64,000 nt of DNA. It comes from Rhodoplanes serenus (GTDB taxonomy: Bacteria > Pseudomonadota > Alphaproteobacteria > Rhizobiales > Xanthobacteraceae). The notes below the pieces were generated by a model. It ran no database searches, was not told the origin of the DNA, and saw nothing but the letters and a program-made list of their open reading frames with translations. Positions 1 to 9,274 of this stretch are shown here, piece by piece. Numbering within the stretch: the stretch's first letter is position 1; each line of letters opens with the position of its first letter. Both the position numbers and the translations under genes were made by a program. The stretch lies in NCBI GenBank assembly GCA_009720755.1, contig WNKV01000005.1:186001-250000 (forward strand). Direction: 5' to 3'.

Positions 1-1229
1 CCGAGGCGGTGGTGCATCCGAGCTTCCAGATGTCGTTCGCCGCGACGCTCGCCCTCGTCGCCGTCTACGAGGGCGGCCAGTCCTGGCTGGTGCCGAGCCC
101 GCGGAGCGCGCTCGCGGCGCGGCTCGCCCTGTGGGGCGTCCGCGAGATCGTCGCCCTCGTGGTGGCCTCGCTGGTCGCCGGTGTCGCCACCACGATCTTC
201 GCGGCCTACCACTTCCACCGGCTCGCCCCCTATGGGGTGCTCGCCAACCTCGCCGCCATGCCGGTGGTGTCGGGCCTGGTGATGCCGGCCGGGCTCTTGG
301 GGCTGGTGCTGCTGCCGTTCGGCTTCGACGGCCCGCTGTGGCGCCTGATGGGAACCGGCATCGACTGGATGACAGCGGTGGCCCTGTGGGTCGCCGGGCT
401 GCCCGGGGCGGTCGGACGCATCGCCGCCTTCGGGATCGGGCCGCTGGTGGTCGCCAGCCTCGGCCTCGTCGTGCTGGCTCTGCTGCGCACGCCGCTGCGC
501 TGGGCCGGGGCGGGGCTTCTGGTCGGCGCGGCCCTGTGGGCGATGGCGACGCCGCGCCCCGACGTGCTGATCGCGCCCGGCGGCGACACGGTGGCGGTGC
601 GCGGCCCCGACGGGCGGCTCACGGTGATGCGCACCGGCTCGCTGGCGCTCGCCACCCGCGACTGGCTCGCCGCCGACGGCGACGCGCGGCTGCCGGCGGC
701 GGCCGAGGCGTCGAGTGGACGCGGAGGCGGCTTCGTCTGCGACCCCGACGGCTGCGTGGCGCACCTCGCGGACGGCAGCGCCGTCGCGGTGCCGCGCACT
801 GCCGCGGCCTTCGGCGACGACTGCCGGCGCGCCGCCCTGATCGTGGCGACGCGCGATCCGCCGCCCGGCTGCCGGGCCATGGTGATCGACCGGGCGATGC
901 TGCGGGAGACCGGCGCCCTGGCGCTGCGGCGGGTGGGCGAGGACTTCGTCGTGGTGCCGACGCGCCCGGCCGGGACGGATCGCCCCTGGTCACCGGCGCC
1001 GGCGCTGGCGCTCGCGGCCCGGGGGCCCGATCCGGCGGCGGGGGCGGCCGGCGTCACGCCCATGCCGCAGCCGCCGCGTCGCCTTCCGGACGCGACGCCC
1101 GAGACGGACGATCTCGAGGCCGAGGATGGGCCCACCGTCGGCCCGGCGCGGGCCGCACCGAAAGGCATATCCGCCGGCGGCACGCCGGACCGTTCGGGTC
1201 CTGACCCGGACCGTGACGATGCGCCCTGA
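1..1229 (+). CDS. comEC: ComEC/Rec2 family competence protein, C-terminal part (5' end outside window)
   Basis: The reading frame is open from base 3 (GAG GCG GTG GTG CAT) and continues upstream of the window, so only about the last 408 residues are visible. ComEC forms the inner-membrane channel that takes up single-stranded DNA. The part seen starts inside the competence membrane domain (HPSFQMSFAAT motif, then several hydrophobic helices up to about visible residue 180). A soluble tail follows that looks like a decayed metallo-beta-lactamase domain: no HxHxDH motif is present, and the end is Pro/Asp-rich. Alphaproteobacterial ComEC proteins often have such a tail. It converges with lexA across a repeat. 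Whether it supports DNA uptake here is not known. Confidence 0.85.
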   Translation, partial: EAVVHPSFQMSFAATLALVAVYEGGQSWLVPSPRSALAARLALWGVREIVALVVASLVAGVATTIFAAYHFHRLAPYGVLANLAAMPVVSGLVMPAGLLGLVLLPFGFDGPLWRLMGTGIDWMTAVALWVAGLPGAVGRIAAFGIGPLVVASLGLVVLALLRTPLRWAGAGLLVGAALWAMATPRPDVLIAPGGDTVAVRGPDGRLTVMRTGSLALATRDWLAADGDARLPAAAEASSGRGGGFVCDPDGCVAHLADGSAVAVPRTAAAFGDDCRRAALIVATRDPPPGCRAMVIDRAMLRETGALALRRVGEDFVVVPTRPAGTDRPWSPAPALALAARGPDPAAGAAGVTPMPQPPRRLPDATPETDDLEAEDGPTVGPARAAPKGISAGGTPDRSGPDPDRDDAP

Positions 1230-1309
1230 CGGCCGGGGCGGGACCTATCGGTCAGCGTTGCGCCGGCGTGAGGGGTGCTTTTAATACCGAGGACGGCTGA
1301 TGTTGACTC

Positions 1310-1432
1310 GTCATGCCCGGCACTCGGGTCCGGCCTTCGGCCGGCCCGAGCACATGCCTTGTGCCGGGCATCCACGACTTTAAGCCGAGCAGCAACAAAG
1401 ACGTGGATGGCCGGGACAAGCCCGGCCATGAC
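1310..1432. repeat. Long imperfect palindromic repeat, rhizobial type
   Basis: The outer arms GTCATGCCCGG (1310-1320) and CCCGGCCATGAC (1421-1432) are inverted copies, and an inner pair (CATCCACG / CGTGGATG) extends the fold. A related copy lies at 9168-9255. It sits between the convergent comEC and lexA genes and may act as a bidirectional transcription stop; that role is inferred. Confidence 0.7.
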
Positions 1433-1510
1433 GGAGGATGCGGTCCAAGAGTGCTGCCGTTGGTATCAGCGCGCCCCAGCCACCGCCCGGGCGTCCAGCC
1501 GGTCTCTCTC

Positions 1511-2215
1511 TCAATACCGGCGCATCAGGCCGACCAGCCGTCCCTGGATGCGCACCCGGCTGGGGGGAAGGATGCGCACCTCGTAGGCGGTGTTGGCGGG
1601 CTCCAGCGCGATCGAGGCGCCACGGCGGCGGAAGCGCTTGAGCGTGGCTTCCTCGTCGTCCACCAGCGCCACCACGATGTCGCCGGTGTCGGCATTGTCG
1701 GAGCGGCGGATCAGCGCGATGTCGCCATCCAGGATGCCGGCCTCGATCATCGAGTCGCCGCGCACCTCGAGGGCGAAGTGGTCGCCGGCGCCCAGCAGCT
1801 CGGGCGGCACGTTGAGAATGGCGCTCCTGGATTGGATCGCCTCGATCGGCGTGCCGGCGGCGATTCGCCCCATCACCGGCACGGCGACCGGACGGGTGCC
1901 GTCCTCCTCGGGGGCGGGAGGACGGACACGGCCGAGATTGCCTTCGATGACGCTCGGGGTGAAGCCGCGTGCCCGCACCGCCATGGCGCCGTGGCCGACC
2001 GTGTCGGGCAGCTTGATCACCTCGATGGCGCGGGCCCGGTTGGGCAGCCGGCGGATGAAGCCGCGCTCCTCGAGCGCCGTGATCAGCCGGTGGATGCCGG
2101 ACTTCGACCGCAGATCCAGCGCGTCCTTCATCTCGTCGAACGACGGCGGAACGCCGCTCTCCTTCAGTCGCTCGTGGATGAAACGCAACAGCTCGAACTG
2201 CTTCCGCGTCAGCAT
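1511..2215 (-). CDS. lexA: LexA repressor, SOS regulator
   Basis: 234 residues, full length. LexA represses DNA-damage genes and inactivates itself by RecA-stimulated self-cleavage. The N-terminal winged helix-turn-helix covers about residues 1-65 (start [10 protein letters not shown]). The cleavage site is Ala120-Gly121 (RIAAGTP). The Ser-Lys dyad is Ser155 (RGDSMIEAG) and Lys193. The linker between the domains is longer than in E. coli LexA, as is common in alphaproteobacteria. An SOS box of the alphaproteobacterial type lies about 70 bases upstream, so autoregulation is expected. It sits downstream of moeA on the same strand, with a 218-base gap that contains its own promoter region. Confidence 0.97.
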   Translation of the reverse strand: MLTRKQFELLRFIHERLKESGVPPSFDEMKDALDLRSKSGIHRLITALEERGFIRRLPNRARAIEVIKLPDTVGHGAMAVRARGFTPSVIEGNLGRVRPPAPEEDGTRPVAVPVMGRIAAGTPIEAIQSRSAILNVPPELLGAGDHFALEVRGDSMIEAGILDGDIALIRRSDNADTGDIVVALVDDEEATLKRFRRRGASIALEPANTAYEVRILPPSRVRIQGRLVGLMRRY

Positions 2216-2286
2216 GTGAGGTCCCCCGACATCTGCCCAGGCAGTTCACCGGAACCGCCTAAACAAATCATGAACATACCCTATAT

Positions 2287-2301
2287 GTTCGTTATGTGTT
2301 C
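2287..2301. promoter_or_regulatory. LexA binding site (SOS box) upstream of lexA
   Basis: The sequence GTTC-GTTATGT-GTTC matches the alphaproteobacterial SOS consensus GTTC-N7-GTTC exactly. It lies 71 bases upstream of the lexA start codon. An extra inverted half site GAAC is at 2272-2275. This supports LexA autoregulation. Confidence 0.88.
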
Positions 2302-2433
2302 CGCAACCCTTTAATGTCGGGCGATCGAATCGAGCAATCCCTAGGACCAAAGATTAGCCCTAAGAGATTGGCAGAGCGACAGATCATGTCGGCGGCGGGG
2401 GACGCCGCGGCGACGCCGAGAATACCCGACCGC

Positions 2434-3645
2434 TCAGGCCGGAAGCCGAATCACCCGGCACAGGCCGCCCGCCGGAACCGCAGCGGCATGCGGCTCGCGC
2501 ACCAGGAGGGCGTCGGCCAGCCCGAGCGGGGCGAGGAGGGAGCTGTCCTGATCGCCGACCGGGGTGGCGACCAGCCGGCCCTCGGGGTCGACCGCGAGCG
2601 TCGCGCGCAGATGGTCGGCACGCTCGTCGTTCGGCTTGAGGTCACGGGCGGCGACCGCCGGCTCGACCGGAAGCGTGACGTCGTCGCGGCCCTGGAGACG
2701 GCGGAGCAGAGGCACCAGGAACAGCACGGCACCGACGAAGGACGAGACCGGGTTGCCGGGCAGCCCGAGCACATGGACCGGGCCGAGCCGGCCGCTCATC
2801 AGCGGCTTGCCGGGCCGCATGGCGACCTTCCAGAAGGCGAGCGCCATGCCCTCGGCCGTGAGGGCGTCCTGCACCATGTCGTAGTCGCCCACCGAGGCGC
2901 CGCCGGTGGTGACCAGCACGTCGACGGCGGCGGCGCGTGCCCGCCGGATCGCCGCGACGGTCTCGTCCAGGCGGTCCGGCACGATGCCGAGATCGAGCAC
3001 TTCGGCGCCCTCGCGGCGGGCGAGCGCCGCCAGCATGAAGCCGTTGGAGTGGACGATCTGGCCGGGGCCGGGATCGGCGCCGGGCGCCACCAGCTCGTCG
3101 CCGGTGGCGACGAGCGCGACGCGCGGCCGGCGATGCGCCGGCACGCTGGCGTGGTTCATGGCGGCGGCGAGCGCCAGGTCGCGGATCGTCAGGGGCCGGC
3201 CACGGCGCAGCAGCACGTCGCCCTCCGAGAAATCGCGGCCGCGCCGCCGGACATGGCGTCCGGGCGCCCCGGCGGTCGAGAAGGTCACGCGGTCGCCGTC
3301 GCGGGTCGATACCTCCTGGATCACCACGGTGTCGGCGCCCTCCGGCAGCACGCCGCCGGTGAAGATGCGCGCCGCCTCTCCGGGACCGACCGTGCCATCG
3401 AACGGCCGGCCGGCCGGCACCTCGCCGACGATGCGCAGCGTGGTCGGGCCGGCGGCGACGTCGTCGCCGCGCACCGCCCAGCCATCCATGGCGGAGACGT
3501 CGGCGGGCGGCTGGGTGCGGCGGGCCGCGAGATCCTCGCCCAGCACGCGGCCATGCGCCTCGGCGAGCGGCACCGGCTCGGTCGGCAGCGGGGCGGCATC
3601 GGCGAGCACGCGCGCGAGCGCGTCGGCGACCGGGAGCAGGGCCAT
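2434..3645 (-). CDS. moeA: Molybdopterin molybdenumtransferase MoeA
   Basis: 403 residues, the usual MoeA length. MoeA inserts molybdate into adenylylated molybdopterin to finish the molybdenum cofactor. Family signs are the N-terminal 'AHGRVLGEDL' segment, the 'PADVSAMDGWAVRG' loop, the MoCF-binding core with TTGGASVGDYD, and the GLPGNPVSSFVG loop before the C-terminal beta domain. I take the start as MALLPVAD. A longer open frame upstream only overlaps moaC. The ATG follows the moaC stop codon by one base, so the two genes are probably translationally coupled. Confidence 0.95.
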   Translation of the reverse strand: MALLPVADALARVLADAAPLPTEPVPLAEAHGRVLGEDLAARRTQPPADVSAMDGWAVRGDDVAAGPTTLRIVGEVPAGRPFDGTVGPGEAARIFTGGVLPEGADTVVIQEVSTRDGDRVTFSTAGAPGRHVRRRGRDFSEGDVLLRRGRPLTIRDLALAAAMNHASVPAHRRPRVALVATGDELVAPGADPGPGQIVHSNGFMLAALARREGAEVLDLGIVPDRLDETVAAIRRARAAAVDVLVTTGGASVGDYDMVQDALTAEGMALAFWKVAMRPGKPLMSGRLGPVHVLGLPGNPVSSFVGAVLFLVPLLRRLQGRDDVTLPVEPAVAARDLKPNDERADHLRATLAVDPEGRLVATPVGDQDSSLLAPLGLADALLVREPHAAAVPAGGLCRVIRLPA

Positions 3646-3646
3646 G

Positions 3647-4171
3647 TCAGACGTCCTGGGTATGATCGGGGGACTCGGCCACGTCGGAGCCGGCCACATA
3701 GGAGCCGGACTTGCCGCCGTGCTTCTCCAGCAGCCGCACGCCCTCGATCCGCATGCCGCGCTCCACCGCCTTGACCATGTCGTAGACGGTGAGGCAGGCG
3801 ACCGACACGGCGGTGAGCGCCTCCATCTCCACGCCGGTCTGGCCGGCCACCTCGACGGTCGCCTGGACACGGACGCCGGGTAGGGCGGGGTCGGGCACCA
3901 CCTCCACCTCCACCTTCGAGACCGGCAGCGGATGGCACAGCGGGATCAGCTCGTGGGTGCGTTTCGCCGCCATGATGCCGGCGATGCGGGCGACGCCGAG
4001 CACGTCGCCCTTCTTGGCATCACCGCGGCGGACCAGATCGAGGGTCGCGGCGGCCATCACGACGCGGCCCTCGGCGACGGCGCGCCGGCGCGTCACCGGC
4101 TTGTCGGCGACGTCGACCATGCGGGCCTCGCCGCGCCGGTCGATGTGGGTCAGCCGGGGCTCGTCCGCCAT
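3647..4171 (-). CDS. moaC: Cyclic pyranopterin monophosphate synthase MoaC
   Basis: 174 residues. MoaC converts the MoaA product of GTP (3',8-cyclo-7,8-dihydro-GTP) into cyclic pyranopterin monophosphate in the first stage of molybdenum cofactor synthesis. The conserved N-terminal [18 protein letters not shown], the [10 protein letters not shown] active-site segment, and the [10 protein letters not shown]...[10 protein letters not shown] end are all present. It lies between trpC (27 bases upstream) and moeA (one base downstream), so it probably belongs to one trpGDC-moaC-moeA transcript. moaA, moaD and moaE are not in the window. Confidence 0.96.
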   Translation of the reverse strand: MADEPRLTHIDRRGEARMVDVADKPVTRRRAVAEGRVVMAAATLDLVRRGDAKKGDVLGVARIAGIMAAKRTHELIPLCHPLPVSKVEVEVVPDPALPGVRVQATVEVAGQTGVEMEALTAVSVACLTVYDMVKAVERGMRIEGVRLLEKHGGKSGSYVAGSDVAESPDHTQDV

Positions 4172-4198
4172 TCTCAGTCCGTCATCTGTGCGCCGTGA

Positions 4199-5017
4199 TC
4201 ATTCGGCGGCCGGGGCTGCCGTGCCGCCGCCGCCCAGCAAGGCGCGGGTGGCGGCGGTGACGTCGTCCTGGCGCATCAGGCTCTCGCCGACCAGATAGGT
4301 CGAGATGCCGACGCGGGCGAGGCGGGCGAGATCGGCGGGCGTGAAGATGCCGCTCTCGCCGACCAGCACGCGATCGCGCGGTACCAGCGGGGCCAGGCGC
4401 TCGGCCACCTCCAGCCGGGTCTCGAAGGTCTTGAGGTCGCGGTTGTTGATGCCGATCAGCCGCGACGACAGCCGCAGCGCCCGCTCCAGCTCGGCCTCGT
4501 CGTGCACCTCGACCAGCACGTCCATGCCGTGCTCGAAGGCAGCCGTCTCCAGGTCGCGGGCGGTGGCGTCGTCGACGCCGGCCATGATGATCAGGATGCA
4601 GTCGGCGCCGAGCGCGCGGGCCTCGGCCACCTGGTAGGGATCGTAGAGGAAGTCCTTGCGCAGCACCGGCAGCGCCGTGGCGGCGCGGGCCGCCACCAGA
4701 TGGTCGCCGCGGCCCTGGAACGACGGGCCGTCGGTGAGCACCGACAGGCAGGTGGCGCCGCCGTCCTCGTAGGCGCGGGCTAGCGCCGGCGGGTCGAAGT
4801 CGGGGCGGATCAGTCCCTTCGAGGGGCTCGCCTTCTTGATCTCGGCGATCAGCGCCGGCTGGCCACGGGCGATGCGCCGCTCGATGGCGCGCAGGAAGCC
4901 GCGCGGCGGCGGCGTGGTGCGGGCCACCTCGGCGACGGCGGTGTAGGGCCGCAGCCGCTTCGCCTCGGCGATCTCCTGGCGCTTGTAGGCTTCGATGGTG
5001 GCGAGAATGTCGGCCAT
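4199..5017 (-). CDS. trpC: Indole-3-glycerol phosphate synthase TrpC
   Basis: 272 residues, a single-function enzyme with no TrpF fusion. It closes the indole ring of 1-(2-carboxyphenylamino)-1-deoxyribulose 5-phosphate in tryptophan synthesis. The TIM-barrel motifs are visible: [12 protein letters not shown] near residue 55 with the catalytic lysines, [22 protein letters not shown], and VGESGI for the phosphate site. The start [12 protein letters not shown] was chosen by family length, although the frame is open further upstream inside trpD. It starts five bases after the trpD stop. Confidence 0.96.
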   Translation of the reverse strand: MADILATIEAYKRQEIAEAKRLRPYTAVAEVARTTPPPRGFLRAIERRIARGQPALIAEIKKASPSKGLIRPDFDPPALARAYEDGGATCLSVLTDGPSFQGRGDHLVAARAATALPVLRKDFLYDPYQVAEARALGADCILIIMAGVDDATARDLETAAFEHGMDVLVEVHDEAELERALRLSSRLIGINNRDLKTFETRLEVAERLAPLVPRDRVLVGESGIFTPADLARLARVGISTYLVGESLMRQDDVTAATRALLGGGGTAAPAAE

Positions 5018-5022
5018 CGGCT

Positions 5023-6036
5023 TCACCCGTTGGAGACGGCGATCAGACGGCCGAGGCTGCCCTCGGCGGCGCCGGTGTCGATCGACTGGGTGGCGAGCGT
5101 GACCCCGCTCGCGAGGTCCGCGGCCTTGCCGGCCACCACCAGGGTGGCGGCCGCGTTGAGCACCGCGCAGTCGCGATACGGGCCCTTGCGGCCTTCGAGG
5201 ACGCTCTTGAGGGCGTTCGCATTGGCGGCGGCATCGCCGCCGCGCAGCGCCTCGGGGGCGGCACGCCTCAGCCCCACCTCCTCGGGCGTGATCTCGAAGA
5301 CGCGCACCTCGCCGTCGTCCAGCGCCGCCACCGCGGTCGGGCCCGAGATCGTGATCTCGTCCAGGCCGTCCGAACCGTGCACCACATAGGCGCGTTCGGA
5401 GCCGAGATTCTTCAGCACATGGGCGAGCGGCTCGATCCACTGGCGCGAGAACACGCCGACCATCTGGCGCCGGACGCCGGCCGGGTTCGACAGCGGACCC
5501 AGCAGGTTGAAGATGGTGCGGGTGCCGAGCTCCACCCGGGTCGGGGCGACATGCTTCATCGCCGGATGATGCGACGGCGCGAACATGAAGCCGATATTGG
5601 CCTCGCGGATGCAGTCGGCGATCTCCTCGGGGGTCAGCTCCACTCGCACCCCGAGGGCGGTGAGCACGTCGGCGGCCCCCGACCGCGACGACAGTGCGCG
5701 ATTGCCGTGCTTGGCCACCGGCACCCCGGCGCCCGCCACGATGAAGGCCGCGCAGGTGGAGATGTTGAACGAGCCGGAGGCGTCGCCGCCGGTGCCGACC
5801 ACGTCGACGGCGGTCGGCGGCGCCTCGACCCGCAGCATCTTGGACCGCATGGCGGCGACCGCGCCGGTGATCTCCTCGACGGTCTCGCCGCGCACCCGCA
5901 GCGCCATCAGGAGCGCGCCCATCTGGGATGGGGTGGCGTCGCCCGACATCATCCGGGAGAACGCGGCGGCCGCCTGCTCGCGCGTCAACGGCGCGCCGGT
6001 GGCGACCTGCGCGATCAGGGTCTTCAGCTCGACCAT
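5023..6036 (-). CDS. trpD: Anthranilate phosphoribosyltransferase TrpD
   Basis: 337 residues, typical length. TrpD transfers phosphoribose from PRPP to anthranilate. The PRPP-binding glycine motif [16 protein letters not shown], the [17 protein letters not shown] anthranilate/PRPP segment and the [12 protein letters not shown] region are intact. I use [10 protein letters not shown] as the start. An in-frame ATG 15 codons upstream would overlap the 3' end of trpG by 38 bases. It lies between trpG (seven bases upstream) and trpC. Confidence 0.96.
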   Translation of the reverse strand: MVELKTLIAQVATGAPLTREQAAAAFSRMMSGDATPSQMGALLMALRVRGETVEEITGAVAAMRSKMLRVEAPPTAVDVVGTGGDASGSFNISTCAAFIVAGAGVPVAKHGNRALSSRSGAADVLTALGVRVELTPEEIADCIREANIGFMFAPSHHPAMKHVAPTRVELGTRTIFNLLGPLSNPAGVRRQMVGVFSRQWIEPLAHVLKNLGSERAYVVHGSDGLDEITISGPTAVAALDDGEVRVFEITPEEVGLRRAAPEALRGGDAAANANALKSVLEGRKGPYRDCAVLNAAATLVVAGKAADLASGVTLATQSIDTGAAEGSLGRLIAVSNG

Positions 6037-6043
6037 GTCGACC

Positions 6044-6667
6044 TCATGCCGCGGGCGCCGGCGCGGCGCGCCCGACGGCACGTCCGCTCGCCGCGTTCCA
6101 GGCCCGCGCGATATCGAGAAAATTCTTGAGAATGAGATGCCCGTGCTCGGACGCGATGCTCTCCGGGTGGAACTGCACCCCGTGCACCGGCCGGGTCTTG
6201 TGCTGCATGGCCATGATCAGGCCGTCGGTCTCGGCCGTCACGGCGAGATCGTCCGGCAGACTGTCGCGGTCGACCACCAAGGAATGGTAGCGCGTCGCCC
6301 GGAACGGCCCCTCGATGCCGCGGAACAGGCCATCGCCGCCATGATGCATCTCGGCGACTTTGCCGTGGACCGGGACGGGCGCCCGCACCACGGTGCCGCC
6401 GAACGCCTGGCCCATCGCCTGGTGGCCGAGGCAGACGCCCAGCATCGGGATGGTGGCCGACGCCTTGCCGATCAGCTCCAGGCAGATGCCCGCCTCGTTG
6501 GGGGTGCAGGGGCCGGGAGACAGCACGATGGCCTCGGGCGCGGTCGCGATCACCGCATCGGCCGACATCTTGTCGTTGCGGTGGACGACGACATCCGCCC
6601 CCAGCCCGCCCAGGTAATGGACGAGGTTGAAGGTGAAGCTGTCGTAGTTGTCGATCAGGACGATCAT
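6044..6667 (-). CDS. trpG: Anthranilate synthase component II (glutamine amidotransferase) TrpG
   Basis: 207 residues. TrpG hydrolyses glutamine and passes ammonia to TrpE to make anthranilate from chorismate. The amidotransferase triad is Cys79 (GVCLGHQ), His167 and Glu169 (VQFHPES). The [12 protein letters not shown] oxyanion segment is also present. The start [11 protein letters not shown] was chosen by homology; the frame is open further upstream. TrpG heads the trpGDC-moaC-moeA run. Its partner trpE is about 9.7 kb away, beyond a block of unrelated catabolic genes. Confidence 0.96.
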   Translation of the reverse strand: MIVLIDNYDSFTFNLVHYLGGLGADVVVHRNDKMSADAVIATAPEAIVLSPGPCTPNEAGICLELIGKASATIPMLGVCLGHQAMGQAFGGTVVRAPVPVHGKVAEMHHGGDGLFRGIEGPFRATRYHSLVVDRDSLPDDLAVTAETDGLIMAMQHKTRPVHGVQFHPESIASEHGHLILKNFLDIARAWNAASGRAVGRAAPAPAA

Positions 6668-6833
6668 GGCGGCCCTTGTCGGCTCCGCCGGTCTTAGACC
6701 GCGTGGCCGAAGGGGGTCAAGGCGGGCAGGGGCCGGGGAACCTGGCGCGGCTCGGCTTCCCCCCTGATGTCGCCGCACTCGACCCGGGCCCCGGGCTCTG
6801 CCCGAGTTCCGTCCGGGCTCCATCCGGGCTCGG

Positions 6834-7727
6834 TCAGGAAGCCTCCGGCTTCCGGCCGCGCAGGAAGGCGATGATGCCGGAGAAATCCGTGCCGCCTCGG
6901 CCGGCCTCGGCAAAGGCCGCGTAGAGGCCGGCGGCCTCCGCCCCGAGCGGCGTCGCCACGCCTGTCGAACGGGCGGCCTCCTGGGCGAGATCGAGGTCCT
7001 TGCGCATCAGCGCCGCCGCGAAGCCCGGCACGTAGTCGCGGTTCGCCGGCGAGGTCGGCACCGGGCCGGGCACCGGGCAATAGGTGGTCAGCGACCAGCA
7101 CTGGCCCGACGAGGTCGAGGCCACGTCGAACAGGGCCTGGTGCGACAGGCCGAGCCTCTCGGCCAGCACGAACGCCTCGCACACCCCGATCATCGAGATG
7201 CCGAGGATCATGTTGTTGCAGATCTTGGCCGCCTGGCCGTTGCCGGCGGGTCCGCAGTGCACGATGGTCCGGCCCATCGCCTTCAGGATCGACTCGGCGG
7301 CGGTGAACGCCGCCTCTTCGCCGCCGCACATGAAGGTGAGGGTGCCGGCCGCGGCGCCGCCGGTGCCGCCCGACACCGGGGCGTCGATCGAGGGGCAGCC
7401 GCGTTCGGCCGCCATCGCGTGCGCCCGGCGGGCGCTGTCGACGTCGATGGTGGAGGAATCGATCAACAGGGTCCCGGGCGCGGCGCTGGCCAGCGCCTCC
7501 TCCCAGACGGCGAGCACGTGCCGCCCGGCCGGCAGCATGGTGACGACCACCGCGGCCCCGGCCACCGCCTCGGCGATCGAGCCGGCCGGCACCACGCCGG
7601 CGGCGCGCGCCGCCTCGCGATTGGCCTCGATCAGATCGTGGCCGCGCACCGCATGACCGGCCTTGACCAGATTGGCGGCCATCGGGCCGCCCATGTTGCC
7701 GAGGCCGATGAACGCGATGGTGGCCAT
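6834..7727 (-). CDS. mmsB: 3-hydroxyisobutyrate dehydrogenase MmsB
   Basis: 297 residues. It oxidises 3-hydroxyisobutyrate to methylmalonate semialdehyde with NAD in valine breakdown. The N-terminal Rossmann motif is GLGNMG (residues 8-13), followed by the DAPVSGG substrate loop near 116 and the catalytic Lys168 in GNGQAAKICNN. The all-helical C-terminal domain is complete. The next step is catalysed by mmsA, 1.5 kb upstream on the same strand, with a transport-type binding protein gene between. Related beta-hydroxyacid dehydrogenases (tartronate semialdehyde reductase) look similar, but mmsA nearby supports this call. Confidence 0.9.
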   Translation of the reverse strand: MATIAFIGLGNMGGPMAANLVKAGHAVRGHDLIEANREAARAAGVVPAGSIAEAVAGAAVVVTMLPAGRHVLAVWEEALASAAPGTLLIDSSTIDVDSARRAHAMAAERGCPSIDAPVSGGTGGAAAGTLTFMCGGEEAAFTAAESILKAMGRTIVHCGPAGNGQAAKICNNMILGISMIGVCEAFVLAERLGLSHQALFDVASTSSGQCWSLTTYCPVPGPVPTSPANRDYVPGFAAALMRKDLDLAQEAARSTGVATPLGAEAAGLYAAFAEAGRGGTDFSGIIAFLRGRKPEAS

Positions 7728-7799
7728 GACGGTGATGCTCCTGAAGACACTGAGATTGCAACGAGGGGCCGGGTTCCAATGACGGCACCCTCACATCGA

Positions 7800-7823
7800 T
7801 CCTCTCCCGCTGGCGGGAGAGGA
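7800..7823. repeat. Perfect hairpin, REP-like, possible terminator
   Basis: TCCTCTCCCGC (7800-7810) and GCGGGAGAGGA (7813-7823) form an 11-bp perfect stem with a TG loop. The sequence family matches the repeats at 59.4-59.8 kb. It lies just past the 3' end of the substrate-binding protein gene, so it could end that transcript. No T-run is seen. Confidence 0.65.
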
Positions 7824-7840
7824 CGTCTGGCGTCCTGCCG

Positions 7841-9040
7841 TCAGCTCGCCCGCTTGCAGCCGGACTCTTCGACCGTGAAGAACGCCTTGTCGCCCGGGAT
7901 GGTGCGCAGCAGCTTGTAGTAGTCCCACGGTGCCTTCGACTCGGCCGGCGCCTTCACCTGGAACAGGTACATGTCGTGGACGAAGCGGCCGTTGGCCAGC
8001 ACCTTGCCCTTGGCGAAGTCGTCGTCGACCGGCGTCGCGCGGATCGTCTTGGCGACCGTCTCGGCGTCCTTGCTGCCGGCCGCCTTCACGGCCTTCAGAT
8101 AGGTCATCACCGTCGAGTAGGTGCCGGCATGGATCATGTTCGGCATGCGGCCGGTGCGGTCGAAGAACCGCTTGGCGAAGGCGCGGCTGCGGTCGTCGCG
8201 GTCCCAGTAGAAGCCTTCGGTCAGCACCAGGCCCTGGGCCGCCTTGAGACCGAGCCCGTGCACCTCGGCGAGCGTCACCAGCATGCCGGCGAGACGCTGG
8301 CCACTCTGCACGAGGCCGAACTCGGCCGCCTGCTTGATGGCGTTGTTGGTGTCGAGCCCGGCATTGGCGAGGCCGACGATCTTGGCGCGCGACGCCTGCG
8401 CCTGGAGCAGGAACGAGGAGAAGTCGGCGGTGTTGAGCGGGTGGCGCACCGAGCCCAGGACCTTGCCGCCCGACTGCACGACGATCTCGGTGGTGTCCTT
8501 CTCGAGCTGGTGGCCGAAGGCGTAGTCGGCAGTGAGGAAGAACCAGGTGTCGCCGCCGTCCTTGACCACCTCGGCGCCGGTGCCGACCGCGAGCGCGCGG
8601 GTGTCGAAGGCCCAGTGGAACCCGGTCGGCGAGCACGCATCGCCGGTGAGCCGCGCCGTGGCGGCGCCGACCACCATGTTGATCTTCTTCTTGTCGCGCG
8701 CGATATCCTGGACCGCCAACGCCACCGACGAGGTGGTCAGCTCGGTGATCATGTCGACGCCGTCGACGTCGAACCACTGGCGCGCGATGGTGGAGGCGAT
8801 GTCGGGCTTGTTCTGGTGATCGGCGCTGACGATCTCGACCTTCATGTCGCCGAGCTGCGGCTTCATCTCCTCGACGGCGAGGCGAGCTGCTTCCAGCGAC
8901 CACTTGCCGCCGAAGTCGGCATAGACGCCGGACTGGTCGTTCAGCACGCCGATCTTCACCGAGGTCGGAGCCTGCGCGAAGGCCGCGGTCGAGAGCAGGG
9001 CGGTCGCGGCGAGCAGGAGCAGGGGGGCTTTACGGGGCAT
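7841..9040 (-). CDS. ABC transporter substrate-binding protein, Liv/branched-chain amino-acid type
   Basis: 399 residues. It has a clear signal peptide: positively charged MPRK, a hydrophobic stretch, and AFAQA as the likely cleavage site near residue 23. The mature part is a type I periplasmic binding fold of the Leu/Ile/Val family (VKIGVLNDQSGVYADFGGKW opening; VSADHQNKPDIASTIARQWF). Such proteins bind amino acids, amides, short acids or aromatic acids, and the ligand cannot be read from sequence. No permease or ATPase genes lie beside it. Being flanked by mmsB and mmsA, it may feed a branched-chain substrate, but that is inference. Confidence 0.88.
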   Translation of the reverse strand: MPRKAPLLLLAATALLSTAAFAQAPTSVKIGVLNDQSGVYADFGGKWSLEAARLAVEEMKPQLGDMKVEIVSADHQNKPDIASTIARQWFDVDGVDMITELTTSSVALAVQDIARDKKKINMVVGAATARLTGDACSPTGFHWAFDTRALAVGTGAEVVKDGGDTWFFLTADYAFGHQLEKDTTEIVVQSGGKVLGSVRHPLNTADFSSFLLQAQASRAKIVGLANAGLDTNNAIKQAAEFGLVQSGQRLAGMLVTLAEVHGLGLKAAQGLVLTEGFYWDRDDRSRAFAKRFFDRTGRMPNMIHAGTYSTVMTYLKAVKAAGSKDAETVAKTIRATPVDDDFAKGKVLANGRFVHDMYLFQVKAPAESKAPWDYYKLLRTIPGDKAFFTVEESGCKRAS

Positions 9041-9167
9041 TCCGGTCTTCTCCCTGGTTGGTCTGTTCTGGTTTGAACTTTTTTGGCTGGCGAAGCGGCT
9101 GCCCGCTCCGACCTCGTGGCTCGCCGTCGGGGCCTCGCGACCAGCCCCTCAGCGGAATTTCCGACCC

Positions 9168-9255
9168 GTCATGGCCGCGTTCGTCGCGGCCATCCACGTC
9201 TTCGAAACGCTTCGGCAACAAGCTCGCGGATGGCTGCGACAAGCCCGGCCATGAC
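9168..9255. repeat. Palindromic repeat, second copy of the 1310-1432 family
   Basis: The arms GTCATGGCCGCG and GGCCATGAC, with inner GGCCATCCACG / GCGGATGG, resemble the element at 1310-1432. It lies between the mmsA stop and the start of the binding-protein gene. Confidence 0.6.
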
Positions 9256-9274
9256 CAGGGAATGCAGGCCGCGT

